Source of the DNA: Flavihumibacter profundi
GTDB taxonomy: Bacteria; Bacteroidota; Bacteroidia; Chitinophagales; Chitinophagaceae
Reading direction: 5' to 3'
Length of the DNA: 64,000 nucleotides
NCBI RefSeq assembly: GCF_020076305.1
Contig: NZ_JAIQXE010000001.1
Coordinates: 868,001-932,000, forward strand
The notes below the pieces were generated by a model. It was not told the origin of the DNA. It did no database searches and saw only the letters and a program-made list of their open reading frames with translations. Both the position numbers and the translations under genes were made by a program. This document shows, in pieces, positions 1 through 8,063 of this stretch. Position 1 is the first letter of the stretch. Every line of letters starts with the position of its first letter.

Positions 1-128
1 TACTCGTGGTTAAAGTAGGTCATCAAGAATGCCTGGCCATTGTCTTGGGTGAATGCTTTGAGGTTTCCGGTTATCTGGAGTCGCTGGCCGTATGCTGTAT
101 GAAACTTAAGGTAAAAGTGAATTTTCAT
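1..128 (-). CDS. malQ: 4-alpha-glucanotransferase, N-terminal fragment (CBM20), cut by window edge
   Basis: Only the first 42 codons are present, starting at the ATG whose complement lies at 126-128 and running off position 1. The peptide begins MKIHFYLKFHTAYGQRLQIT and continues through GNLKAF to a QAFLMTYFNHE segment. This is the start of a CBM20 starch-binding domain (aromatic and Gly-Gln pattern, then a Gly-Asn turn) as found at the N-terminus of Bacteroidota GH77 amylomaltases. GH77 enzymes transfer maltosyl units between alpha-1,4-glucans and release glucose in the cytoplasm. The location beside glgB, glgC, glgA, an amylase and two sugar importers fits. The catalytic domain is outside the window, so the assignment rests on the leader and the context. 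A 19-bp palindrome lies about 50 bases upstream. Confidence 0.72.
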   Translation of the reverse strand, partial: MKIHFYLKFHTAYGQRLQITGNLKAFTQDNGQAFLMTYFNHE

Positions 129-174
129 TCAATTATTTTTTGTCGAATGGAATAAATAATTAAAAGTTTATGAT

Positions 175-193
175 TCGTGTATAAGATACACGA
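175..193. promoter_or_regulatory. 19-bp palindrome upstream of malQ, candidate operator
   Basis: TCGTGTATAAGATACACGA has two perfect 8-bp arms (TCGTGTAT / ATACACGA) around a 3-nt centre, in an AT-rich intergenic stretch 47 bases upstream of the malQ start. Size and symmetry fit a dimeric repressor site. No regulator gene is adjacent, so the cognate protein is unknown. Confidence 0.4.
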
Positions 194-215
194 TAAATGT
201 AATATAATCGATATA

Positions 216-249
216 AAAACAGACAGCCTCACCAGGGTGAGGCTGTCTT
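216..249 (-). terminator. Intrinsic terminator of the 51-aa gene
   Basis: A 13-bp perfect stem (AGACAGCCTCACC / GGTGAGGCTGTCT, 221-249) with a very small loop is followed on the minus strand by GTTTTTATAT. It lies 21 bases after the stop codon of the small gene at 270-425 and separates it from malQ. Confidence 0.85.
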
Positions 250-269
250 ATAAAGATATGAAAACCGGA

Positions 270-425
270 TTAGATGATATCCATTGCCTTAACAAAACTG
301 GTACAAACAAAAGGGATAATCATGGTTAGGTATTCCCAATGCAAAACGATTGCCGCAATTAACGCAGCGGTGGATACGAAGAAACCCAACCACCAAATAC
401 CGGTACTCTTTTTTTGTGTTTCCAT
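270..425 (-). CDS. Small single-pass membrane protein (51 aa)
   Basis: The reading frame starts METQKKSTGIWWLG, has one hydrophobic helix at about residues 10-29 (WWLGFFVSTAALIAAIVLHW) and a second, shorter hydrophobic stretch (about 33-44) near the C-terminus, and ends KAMDII. It has its own strong terminator at 216-249. The charged N-terminus followed by a helix suggests a small inner-membrane protein. I do not recognise a family. The gene is convincing because the frame is intact from ATG to stop, the hydrophobicity is non-random and a dedicated terminator follows directly. It sits between malQ and the dnaK 3' end; no functional link is visible. Confidence 0.6.
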   Translation of the reverse strand: METQKKSTGIWWLGFFVSTAALIAAIVLHWEYLTMIIPFVCTSFVKAMDII

Positions 426-454
426 GCGTTCAAAAAATTTGAAGCGAATTTAGT

Positions 455-488
455 AAAATGCCCCGAATTAACGGGGCATTTTTTTTAT
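455..488. terminator. Terminator downstream of dnaK
   Basis: A GC-rich stem (ATGCCCCG / CGGGGCAT) with an AATTAA-type loop has a T run on the plus strand (478-487) and a weaker TTTTA tract on the minus strand. It lies about 45 bases after the dnaK stop, beyond a heptad array, and could work in both directions. Confidence 0.7.
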
Positions 489-492
489 TCTT

Positions 493-527
493 GGTTCACG
501 GTTCACAATTTACCGTTTACTGCTTAC
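493..527 (-). repeat. Five-unit GTRAANN heptad array after dnaK
   Basis: On the minus strand the sequence reads GTAAGCA, GTAAACG, GTAAATT, GTGAACC, GTGAACC in exact 7-nt register, starting four bases after the dnaK stop codon. Units are degenerate but keep GTRAA. The same unit recurs at 14925-14975, 20540-20588 and 57792-57819. Confidence 0.75.
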
Positions 528-531
528 CAGA

Positions 532-2433
532 TTATTTCACCTCCTCAAACTCTGCATCGGTAACATTTTCACCTGTTGCTCCTGCCTGTGCACCTGCTGG
601 TCCGCCTGAACCAGGCTGGGCTTCACCTCCTTGTTGGGCTTTGTAAATCTCTTCAGAAGCGGCTGTCCAGGCAGTATTCATTTCAGTTACCGCAGCATCA
701 ATAGCAGCGATATCCTGTGTCTTATGCGCATCTTTAAGTTTTGCGAGTGCTGTTTCAATAGGCGCTTTCTTATCCGCAGGGATTTTTTCGCCAAACTCTT
801 TCAGTTGCTTTTCAGTTTGGAAAATCAGGCTGTCGGCCTGGTTGATTTTCTCCACTTTTTCCCTGGCTTCCTTATCAGTTGATTCGTTGGCTTTTGCTTC
901 AGCCTTCATTTTTTCAATCTCTTCTTTAGTTAGTCCGGAGCCTGCTTCAATCCTGATTTTCTGCTCCTTGCCTGTTCCTTTATCCTTGGCTGTTACATGT
1001 AAAATGCCATTGGCGTCGATATCGAAGATTACTTCAATTTGCGGCACACCCCGCGGAGCTGGCGGAATATCGTTCAGGTTGAACATACCCAGACTCTTAT
1101 TTTGGGATGCCATCGGACGTTCACCCTGTAATACGTGTATCTGTACACCTGGCTGGTTATCGCTGGCAGTGGAAAAAGTTTCTGACTTCTTGGTTGGAAT
1201 CGTTGTATTAGATTCTATCAAACGGGTCATTACGCCACCCATTGTTTCAATACCGAGGCTCAGCGGGGTAACATCTAGCAGCAATACATCCTTGACTTCG
1301 CCTGTTAAAACAGCTCCCTGGATACCGGCACCTACTGCCACAACTTCATCGGGATTAACCCCTTTATTGGGCTTTTTGCCAAAGAATTTCTCTACAATTT
1401 CCTGCACTTTTGGTATACGGGTTGAACCACCTACCAAAATCACTTCATCGATCTGGGAAATGTTCATTCCGGCATCTTTCAGGGCCTGCTCACAAGGCTT
1501 CAGGCAGCGCTCGAACAATTTGTCAGCGATCTGCTCAAATTTAGCACGGCTCAATTTCTTGACAAGGTGCTTAGGAACTCCATCAACTGCGGTTATATAG
1601 GGCAGGTTGATTTCTGTTTCAGATGAGGAAGATAATTCCACCTTGGCTTTTTCAGCTGCCTCTTTAAGGCGTTGCAGGGCCATGGGGTCTTTACGGAGGT
1701 CAACATTTTCCTCTTTTTTGAATTCATCTGCCAGCCAGTCCATGATCACTTTATCGAAATCATCACCACCAAGGTGGGTATCACCGTTAGTCGATTTAAC
1801 TTCAAATACGCCATCACCCAATTCGAGAATGGAAATATCGAAAGTACCACCACCAAGGTCAAATACAGCAATCTTCTGGTCTTTGCCTTTTTTATCAAGT
1901 CCGTAAGCCAAGGCGGCAGCTGTTGGTTCATTTACTATCCTGCGAACATTCAGGCCTGCAATTTCCCCGGCTTCTTTCGTTGCCTGGCGCTGGGCATCAT
2001 TAAAATATGCTGGCACAGTGATTACTGCATCGGTCACTTCCTGACCAAGGTAGTCTTCAGCTGTTTTTTTCATTTTCTGTAATACCATGGCACTGATTTC
2101 CTGTGGTGTATACAGGCGGCCATCGATGTCAATCCGTACTGTGTTATTATCACCCTTGGCAACTTTATAACTCCAATGGCTGATTTCTTCAGTAACCTCG
2201 TCAAAACGACGACCCATAAAGCGTTTTACAGAGGTAATGGTGTTTTGAGGGTTTGTGATAGCCTGACGCTTTGCCGGGTCACCAACTTTACGTTCTCCGT
2301 TTTTCAGGAAGGCTACCACAGAAGGGGTCGTACGGCGGCCCTCGTCATTGGCGATTACTACAGGTTCATTTCCTTCCATAACGGCCACACAACTGTTGGT
2401 AGTTCCGAGGTCTATACCAATAATCTTTCCCAT
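532..2433 (-). CDS. dnaK: Chaperone DnaK (Hsp70)
   Basis: ATP-dependent cytoplasmic chaperone that binds exposed hydrophobic segments with DnaJ and GrpE. At 633 aa it has the usual length. Visible signatures are DLGTTNS (residues 8-14), [13 protein letters not shown] (168-180) and [10 protein letters not shown] (192-201) in the nucleotide-binding domain, [10 protein letters not shown] near residue 340, then the substrate-binding domain and a Gly/Ala/Gln-rich tail ending EFEEVK. The start [14 protein letters not shown] is canonical. No dnaJ or grpE is adjacent, so the gene is monocistronic here. Upstream, TGNCA half-sites (2480-2550) resemble those in front of hsp20 at the other end of the window. 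A heptad array and a terminator follow the stop. Confidence 0.98.
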   Translation of the reverse strand: MGKIIGIDLGTTNSCVAVMEGNEPVVIANDEGRRTTPSVVAFLKNGERKVGDPAKRQAITNPQNTITSVKRFMGRRFDEVTEEISHWSYKVAKGDNNTVRIDIDGRLYTPQEISAMVLQKMKKTAEDYLGQEVTDAVITVPAYFNDAQRQATKEAGEIAGLNVRRIVNEPTAAALAYGLDKKGKDQKIAVFDLGGGTFDISILELGDGVFEVKSTNGDTHLGGDDFDKVIMDWLADEFKKEENVDLRKDPMALQRLKEAAEKAKVELSSSSETEINLPYITAVDGVPKHLVKKLSRAKFEQIADKLFERCLKPCEQALKDAGMNISQIDEVILVGGSTRIPKVQEIVEKFFGKKPNKGVNPDEVVAVGAGIQGAVLTGEVKDVLLLDVTPLSLGIETMGGVMTRLIESNTTIPTKKSETFSTASDNQPGVQIHVLQGERPMASQNKSLGMFNLNDIPPAPRGVPQIEVIFDIDANGILHVTAKDKGTGKEQKIRIEAGSGLTKEEIEKMKAEAKANESTDKEAREKVEKINQADSLIFQTEKQLKEFGEKIPADKKAPIETALAKLKDAHKTQDIAAIDAAVTEMNTAWTAASEEIYKAQQGGEAQPGSGGPAGAQAGATGENVTDAEFEEVK

Positions 2434-2479
2434 ATGATTAATTTTCCTTTTATAAATGAATTACTCTTTTGATTGTCAA

Positions 2480-2549
2480 TAGATATGCCAATGACTTCGG
2501 AAGGTGAAAAAATGGCAGAAATGGCAGTTTTCATGGGTGCCGACTGACA
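2480..2549 (-). promoter_or_regulatory. Candidate heat-shock control region of dnaK
   Basis: The dnaK leader contains several TGNCA half-sites: TGGCA-GAAA-TGGCA around 2513-2525, TGCCG-AC-TGACA at 2538-2549 and TGTCA/TGCCA near 2475-2490. Comparable TGNCA-N3-TGGCR pairs precede hsp20 (63424-63467). The two stress genes share these half-sites. Assignment as a regulatory site is inference. Confidence 0.35.
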
Positions 2550-2561
2550 AATTATTATTTT

Positions 2562-2586
2562 ACCCGCCGGGTATTACCCGCCGGGT
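2562..2586. repeat. Tandem ACCCGCCGGGT palindromes
   Basis: ACCCG-C-CGGGT occurs twice, at 2562-2572 and 2576-2586, 14 bases apart, between the gtrA stop (2599) and the dnaK leader. Each copy is a 5+5 palindrome around one base. It could be an operator pair or part of a gtrA terminator, but no T run follows. Confidence 0.45.
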
Positions 2587-2598
2587 GGACAAAATGCC

Positions 2599-3090
2599 CT
2601 ATGACTGCTCCCCTTTCCGGAAGGTGAATTTGCGCTGGGCCATATAGCTGAAAGCAACCACAATAAGGGTGGTTAGCATCTTCGCAACGGTGGGATAAAT
2701 GCCAAAACGCTCTACAAAAAGTTTTATAAAAATGTAATTGAGCAATATGCAGACAATAACCATTAAAATATAACGAAACAGCTGGACCCTTCCTTTCAGG
2801 TCAGAATCATGGAAAACAACCGTACGCATCAGGAAAAATCCCGTTGGGAAACTAATGGTAAATGCCAGGATAAAAGCCATGATATGCGGACTTATGGCAA
2901 TACTGCCAAAATGCACGACCTCTTTTTGTAAGATGAAATTGTAACTGATAAAATAAATAAATATATCGAGGAAGGTATTTCCTCCCCCGCAGGCGATATA
3001 GCGGAAGGTTTGTAACGGAATGAACCGCTTGAAGGGCGGGTAAAAAAAATCTATAACCTTGGTGATCGTGTTTACTAACCAGTTGGACAT
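2599..3090 (-). CDS. GtrA family membrane protein
   Basis: A 163-aa protein with four predicted transmembrane segments (roughly residues 25-48, 65-88, 100-122, 135-153) and the FRYIACGGGNTFLD region typical of the N-terminus of GtrA proteins. The family is thought to help translocate lipid-linked sugars (for example undecaprenyl-phosphate glucose) across the inner membrane, and often accompanies DPM1-like glycosyltransferases; one such enzyme lies at 44353 but is far away. The -7 element TATCTTTG (complement at 3098-3105) is only eight bases from the ATG, so the transcript is nearly leaderless. The exact substrate cannot be inferred. Confidence 0.85.
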   Translation of the reverse strand: MSNWLVNTITKVIDFFYPPFKRFIPLQTFRYIACGGGNTFLDIFIYFISYNFILQKEVVHFGSIAISPHIMAFILAFTISFPTGFFLMRTVVFHDSDLKGRVQLFRYILMVIVCILLNYIFIKLFVERFGIYPTVAKMLTTLIVVAFSYMAQRKFTFRKGEQS

Positions 3091-3097
3091 AGGCCTG

Positions 3098-3105
3098 CAA
3101 AGATA
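3098..3105 (-). promoter_or_regulatory. -7 element of gtrA (TATCTTTG)
   Basis: Matches the Bacteroidota -7 consensus TAnnTTTG on the minus strand, eight bases upstream of the gtrA ATG. It sits back to back with the argS -7 element at 3113-3120. Confidence 0.6.
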
Positions 3106-3112
3106 TTCTTAT

Positions 3113-3120
3113 TACTTTTG
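3113..3120 (+). promoter_or_regulatory. -7 element of argS (TACTTTTG)
   Basis: Exact match to TAnnTTTG, 17 bases before the argS ATG. No clear -33 TTTG is seen at the usual spacing, because that position falls inside the divergent gtrA transcript region. Confidence 0.6.
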
Positions 3121-3137
3121 CAGCCCACAACGAATTT

Positions 3138-4916
3138 ATGGCAATAACAGAACAGATACATCGCCTTGTTTCATCGGCTATCGCTGCTGGCTATCCAGGC
3201 CAGGCTGATCCCCAGGCATTCCAGATCAACCAGACCAAACCGGAATTTGAAGGAGATTATACGATTGTTTTATTTGGACTTATCAAATCATTGAAGGCTT
3301 CCCCGGAAGCACTCGGAAAAACCCTCGGCGACCACCTGGTGGCTAACAGCAATGGGTTTGTTACACGTTATAATATTATCAAAGGATTCCTGAACCTGGT
3401 GATTGCAGACCAGTTCTGGACAGGTTTCCTTGAAAAATCATACTCTGACAAGAACTTTGGCAAGTCACCCCGCAACGGGAAAAAAGTGATGGTGGAATAT
3501 TCTTCTCCTAATACCAACAAACCCCTCCACCTGGGCCATTTGCGAAATAATTTCCTTGGCCGTAGTACCGCTGAAATTTTGCAGGCAAATGGTTTTGAAG
3601 TCATTAAAAGTTGCATTGTAAATGATCGGGGAATCCATATTTGTAAAAGTATGATTGCCTGGCAACGTTATGCTAACGGGGCTACACCCCAGTCAACCGG
3701 AAAAAAAGGGGATCATTTCGTAGGTGACTATTATGTACAATTCAACGATGCATTAAAAGCTGAAATTGAAAGCCTGGTTACTGGTGGCATGTCAAAAGAA
3801 CAGGCCGAAAAAGAGGCTCCGATTATGAAAGCAGCGCAGCAGATGCTTGTTGACTGGGAGGCTGGAAAGCCCGAAATCATTGATCTCTGGAAAAAAATGA
3901 ATAGCTGGGTTTATGCCGGTTTCACAGAAACCTATAACCGGATCGGAAGCGATTTCGATATTACCTACTATGAAAGCAATACCTACCTCCTGGGCAAAAA
4001 AACGGTACAGGCGGGATTGGAAAAAGGTGTGTTTTATAAAAAAGAAGATGGCAGTGTTTGGATCGACCTTACAGCCGACGGGCTGGATGAAAAGCTGGTA
4101 CAACGGAAAGATGGCACCTCAGTTTACATGACCCAGGATATAGGCTTAGCACAACAGAAATACGAGGAATATAAAATTGACCAGAGCATTTATGTGGTCG
4201 GCGATGAACAAAATTACCATTTTAAGGTTTTGAAGCTGATTGCTGAGAAATTGGGGCTTCCCAAGGCTGATGGGATTTTCCATTTATCTTATGGAATGGT
4301 GGAACTGCCAACTGGAAAAATGAAAAGCCGTGAAGGCACTGTGGTTGATGCTGATGACCTGGTTGATGAAATGGTAAAAATTGCGGAGCACCATACACAG
4401 GAACTGGGAAAGGTTAAGGATTTCAGTCCGGCAGAATTAAAGGAATTGTATGATATAATTGGCCTTGGTGCTTTGAAATTTTACCTGCTTCGGGTAGACC
4501 CTAAGAAAAAAATGATTTTCAATCCGGAAGAATCAATCGATATCCACGGATATACGGGGCCTTTCATACAGTATACCCATGCGCGGATTAAATCGATACT
4601 TCGCAAAGAGCAACCTGGCAATGGTATTGATTTTTTTGCTGATAGTTTATTACCGCTGGAGAAGGCTTTGCTGGTAACACTGGAACAATACACTGAAATC
4701 ATAGGCCAGTCTGCCGCAGAACACAATCCTTCAGCACTGGCTAATTATATATACAACCTGGCAAAAACATTTAATTCATTTTATACGGAACATTCAGTCA
4801 GTAAAGCGGAAACTCCCGGGAAAAAGGAATTGCGGTTAAGAATTGCCGTTATGACAGCCAATGTGATTGAGTCTGGTATGAATTTGCTGGGAATTAAAGT
4901 TCCTGAAAAAATGTAG
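3138..4916 (+). CDS. argS: Arginyl-tRNA synthetase
   Basis: Class I aminoacyl-tRNA synthetase charging tRNA-Arg with arginine in the cytoplasm. At 592 aa it is of normal length. The N-terminal tRNA-recognition domain is followed by the HLGH signature (residues 131-134, within NTNKPLHLGHLRNN). The second signature is KMKSREG (394-400), the ArgRS form of KMSKS. The C-terminal anticodon-binding DALR domain includes FIQYTHARIKSI, and the protein ends LLGIKVPEKM. The ATG at 3138 fits the N-terminal domain and lies 17 bases after a good -7 element. It is divergent from gtrA and convergent with a TPR gene. Confidence 0.98.
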   Translation: MAITEQIHRLVSSAIAAGYPGQADPQAFQINQTKPEFEGDYTIVLFGLIKSLKASPEALGKTLGDHLVANSNGFVTRYNIIKGFLNLVIADQFWTGFLEKSYSDKNFGKSPRNGKKVMVEYSSPNTNKPLHLGHLRNNFLGRSTAEILQANGFEVIKSCIVNDRGIHICKSMIAWQRYANGATPQSTGKKGDHFVGDYYVQFNDALKAEIESLVTGGMSKEQAEKEAPIMKAAQQMLVDWEAGKPEIIDLWKKMNSWVYAGFTETYNRIGSDFDITYYESNTYLLGKKTVQAGLEKGVFYKKEDGSVWIDLTADGLDEKLVQRKDGTSVYMTQDIGLAQQKYEEYKIDQSIYVVGDEQNYHFKVLKLIAEKLGLPKADGIFHLSYGMVELPTGKMKSREGTVVDADDLVDEMVKIAEHHTQELGKVKDFSPAELKELYDIIGLGALKFYLLRVDPKKKMIFNPEESIDIHGYTGPFIQYTHARIKSILRKEQPGNGIDFFADSLLPLEKALLVTLEQYTEIIGQSAAEHNPSALANYIYNLAKTFNSFYTEHSVSKAETPGKKELRLRIAVMTANVIESGMNLLGIKVPEKM

Positions 4917-4939
4917 GAACCATTTTGGTGAAAGCAGGT

Positions 4940-5965
4940 TTACAGCCCAAATTGCGACCGGTTATTTTTAAGGCTTGCCAGCGAAGGATCCATGGCAATA
5001 GCTTTATCGCATAAGGATTCCCCTTTTGAATTTTCTCCAGATTTAATATAGGCAATCCCAATCATAAAAATGGCCCTGGACTGGTTTTTATCGATAGTCA
5101 GCATTTTTTCCCAGTAATTAATGGCATCCTGCAATTTGCCCAACCTGTAACTGGCCTCCCCGCCCATGTAAAGCATTTCCAGGTCATCGGGCTTTGCAGC
5201 CAGAATTTCATTGGTCAGTTTAAGGCATTTGTCATAGGCTTTTGCCCCCATATAAGATATTACCATGCTGCCCATCACTTCCCTTGTTCTTGGATATCCT
5301 TTTCCAATTGCCTTTTCAAACCAAATAACGGCTTTCACTTCGTCAGGAATGGCAGAATATGTCATGGCAACTTCATACATCCATACTTCATTATCCGGTG
5401 CCAGGCGTAAGGCCCGCTCGTAAAATTCGGTGGCTTTGGGATATTGTCCCAGTTCAACATAACTGCGGGCCAGGGTAAATGCGGTCTCAGCATTTGAGCT
5501 GTCTTTCTTCCAGGCTTTTTCCAGGTATACAGCAGCACTGCCAAATTCCCCTGTTTCGTAATAAGATTTTCCAATTATCCAGTCATTGTTTGTGCCTGAG
5601 CTAAAAGTATTCGCCCGCTTGGCCATGTCAATTGCATCAGTCCATTGATGGGTAATGAAATTCATTTGGGCCAGTTGACCGACTGCAGCAGGATCATTTG
5701 GTGTTAATTCCAGTAATTTTTTAAAAGTTTCCCGGGCAATGGCGTAGTATTTAAGTTCACTGGCCGAATTTGCCATTCCCCTTAAAGCTACAGGATTTCT
5801 GGAGTCGAATGAAGTGGCTTGTTTATAGTATTGATAAGCTTGAAGTGTTTGTGCCGTTGAAATTGCTTCCTGCCCTTTTTTGAGGTAAAAATTCAAACTA
5901 TCAGACTGTCCATGGCATATGGCAATAGAGATGAAACAAATCATTGTCATGACTAGCTTTGTCAT
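4940..5965 (-). CDS. Exported TPR repeat protein
   Basis: A 341-aa protein with an N-terminal signal peptide (MTKLVMTMICFISIAICHGQ, probable cleavage near residue 19-20), then about seven to eight 34-residue TPR units from residue 25 to the end, recognisable by repeated A..Y..A......P pattern (AYQYYKQATSFDSRNPVAL, YPKATEFYERALRLAPDN). TPR arrays are protein-binding scaffolds; a periplasmic or outer-membrane assembly role is usual for exported Bacteroidota examples. It starts 37 bases after the glgB stop on the same strand, so it is probably co-transcribed with glgB. No catalytic domain is visible and the partner is unknown. Confidence 0.85.
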   Translation of the reverse strand: MTKLVMTMICFISIAICHGQSDSLNFYLKKGQEAISTAQTLQAYQYYKQATSFDSRNPVALRGMANSASELKYYAIARETFKKLLELTPNDPAAVGQLAQMNFITHQWTDAIDMAKRANTFSSGTNNDWIIGKSYYETGEFGSAAVYLEKAWKKDSSNAETAFTLARSYVELGQYPKATEFYERALRLAPDNEVWMYEVAMTYSAIPDEVKAVIWFEKAIGKGYPRTREVMGSMVISYMGAKAYDKCLKLTNEILAAKPDDLEMLYMGGEASYRLGKLQDAINYWEKMLTIDKNQSRAIFMIGIAYIKSGENSKGESLCDKAIAMDPSLASLKNNRSQFGL

Positions 5966-6002
5966 AGAAACGGATTGAAATGATATAACCTGCCGTGGAT
6001 GA

Positions 6003-7955
6003 TTACCGCAGCACTATAGCCCCTAACGGCGGAAGGTGCAGGTTTATTTCAAATAAATCCCTTTTTTTATCCACCTCAGTAACTGGTATATCAGGATTGA
6101 AAACATCGCCGGTACCCCAATACTGCTTGCCATCACTGTTGAATATTTCTTTCCAAACAGCTTTACCATAGGAAGTGATTTTCCAGTCGCGACGCACTTC
6201 AGGGGTCATATTCAACACAATTAGCAGGTCATTCTCTGGATTTAAGCCTTTCCGGCGAAATACAATCACTGATTCTGCACGATGGTCGAGATCTACCCAT
6301 TCAAATCCTTCTTTATCAAATTGTTTCTCATATAAAGCAGGCTCCCTGCGCAATAAAAGGCAAAGGTCACGCACGCAATCCTTCAGGCCGCGGTGTGATT
6401 CAAACTGCATCAGTTCCCAGGGTAATTCACTTTTATAATTCCATTCAACAGTCGATCCAAACTCATCACCCATAAAGAGAAGTTTTCCGCCAGGGTGGGC
6501 AAACATATAAGAATATAATAATCGCAGGTTGGCAAATTTCTGCCAATCGTCCCCAGGCATTTTATAGATCATCGGGCTTTTGCCATGCACCACTTCATCA
6601 TGACTAAGGGGCATCATGAAATTTTCGTCATAATAATACATCATGCTGAAGGAAAGTGCATCTTGCGCGAATTGCCTGTAAATGGGGTCTTGTTTAAAAT
6701 AGCGAAGCGTATCGTGCATCCAGCCCATCATCCATTTCATACCGAAACCCAGTCCGCCTTCGAATGTGGGTTTGGAAATTCCTGGCCAGTCAGTAGCTTC
6801 TTCGGCAATAGTTTGTACGTCTGGGAAATCACGGTAAATCGTTTCATTCAGGTCCTTAATAAAAGCAATAGCCTCAAGGTTACCGTCTCCGCCAAATTCA
6901 TTGGGCTCCCATTGTCCTTCCGACCTTGAATAATTCAGTTTCAGCATGGAAGAAACAGCATCCACCCTGATGCCGTCTATATGGAATTGATCTAACCAAA
7001 ACCTTGCACTACTTATAAGGAAAGATTTCACCTCTCCCCTTTTATAATTAAAAATATAAGAGTTCCAATCAGGATGATAACCCTTACGCATGTCCGCATA
7101 TTCGTATGTATGCGTTCCATCAAACATATACAGTCCATGGGAATCATATGGGAAATGTGAAGGTACCCAATCAAGTATAACACCAATACCTGCTGCATGG
7201 AAAGCATCGACCATAGCTTTGAAATCCTGGGGCGACCCGAACCTTGATGTTGGTGCAAAATAGCCTGTGCCCTGGTAGCCCCAGCTACCATCGAAAGGAT
7301 GTTCCATTACCGGCATGAGTTCAACATGTGTGAATCCCATTTCCTGGACATATGGCACGAGCCGGGCAGTAATTTCTTCGTATGAATTATATGTTTCTTC
7401 ATCATTTTTATCAGGCCGCATCCAGCTTGCAAGGTGTACTTCATATACACTCCAGGGGGCATCCAGGGAATTGTGCTTTTTACGGGTTTCCATCCACTCC
7501 TTATCTTTCCAGTCATAATGAAGGTCCCAGGTTATGGAAGCAGTTAATGGCCTCTTCTCCCAGAAATTTGCAAAAGGATCGCCTTTATCCACCTCAATGC
7601 CCATAAAACCCTTGATATGGTATTTGTAAACCTCGCCTAAATTGAAGCCAGGTATAAACCCTTCCCAAATACCACTTTTATCCCAGCGGGGATATAATTC
7701 ATAGTCAAAGTTTTTCCAGTCATTAAAGTTGCCTTTTACAGAAACACTTGTTGCATTAGGCGCCCATACAGCAAAATACATTCCCCATTTATCCAAAACC
7801 TTAATAGAATGTGAACCTAGTTTATTATATATACTATAGTGTGTACCCTGTTGATAATTTCGGATATCCTCATCTGTTAGTATGGAATAATTCCAGACTT
7901 TCTTGCTTGTATCGATAAAGTTATCTTGTTCGTAGGTTAAGTCCGTTATTGGCAT
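6003..7955 (-). CDS. glgB: 1,4-alpha-glucan branching enzyme
   Basis: Makes alpha-1,6 branch points in glycogen. At 650 aa it lacks the extra N1 module of E. coli-type GlgB and has a single CBM48 (about residues 45-145) before the GH13_9 barrel. Landmarks are DWVPSHFPYD (262-271), GIRVDAVSS with nucleophile Asp332, IAEEATDWP with the acid/base Glu385/386, and LSHDEVVHGK with Asp453. The C-terminal beta domain ends LPPLGAIVLR. The start at 7955 gives a complete N-terminus (NYQQGTHYSIYNKLGSHS). glgC and glgA lie about 7 kb to the right on the same strand but are not contiguous. A TPR gene follows closely. Confidence 0.97.
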   Translation of the reverse strand: MPITDLTYEQDNFIDTSKKVWNYSILTDEDIRNYQQGTHYSIYNKLGSHSIKVLDKWGMYFAVWAPNATSVSVKGNFNDWKNFDYELYPRWDKSGIWEGFIPGFNLGEVYKYHIKGFMGIEVDKGDPFANFWEKRPLTASITWDLHYDWKDKEWMETRKKHNSLDAPWSVYEVHLASWMRPDKNDEETYNSYEEITARLVPYVQEMGFTHVELMPVMEHPFDGSWGYQGTGYFAPTSRFGSPQDFKAMVDAFHAAGIGVILDWVPSHFPYDSHGLYMFDGTHTYEYADMRKGYHPDWNSYIFNYKRGEVKSFLISSARFWLDQFHIDGIRVDAVSSMLKLNYSRSEGQWEPNEFGGDGNLEAIAFIKDLNETIYRDFPDVQTIAEEATDWPGISKPTFEGGLGFGMKWMMGWMHDTLRYFKQDPIYRQFAQDALSFSMMYYYDENFMMPLSHDEVVHGKSPMIYKMPGDDWQKFANLRLLYSYMFAHPGGKLLFMGDEFGSTVEWNYKSELPWELMQFESHRGLKDCVRDLCLLLRREPALYEKQFDKEGFEWVDLDHRAESVIVFRRKGLNPENDLLIVLNMTPEVRRDWKITSYGKAVWKEIFNSDGKQYWGTGDVFNPDIPVTEVDKKRDLFEINLHLPPLGAIVLR

Positions 7956-8063
7956 ATTAAATCTGTTGTCTTAAAATTAACGTTTTAACGATATATTAAT
8001 GCATGAACTACCAGTTGTTCGAATATTTAATATCATTTTCGGCATTCGCTTCCAGAACCGATT

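Noticed and set aside
842-1600. 252-aa reading frame on the plus strand inside dnaK
   Set aside because: It is antisense to dnaK, has no domain, and its amino acid pattern follows the dnaK codon structure on the other strand.
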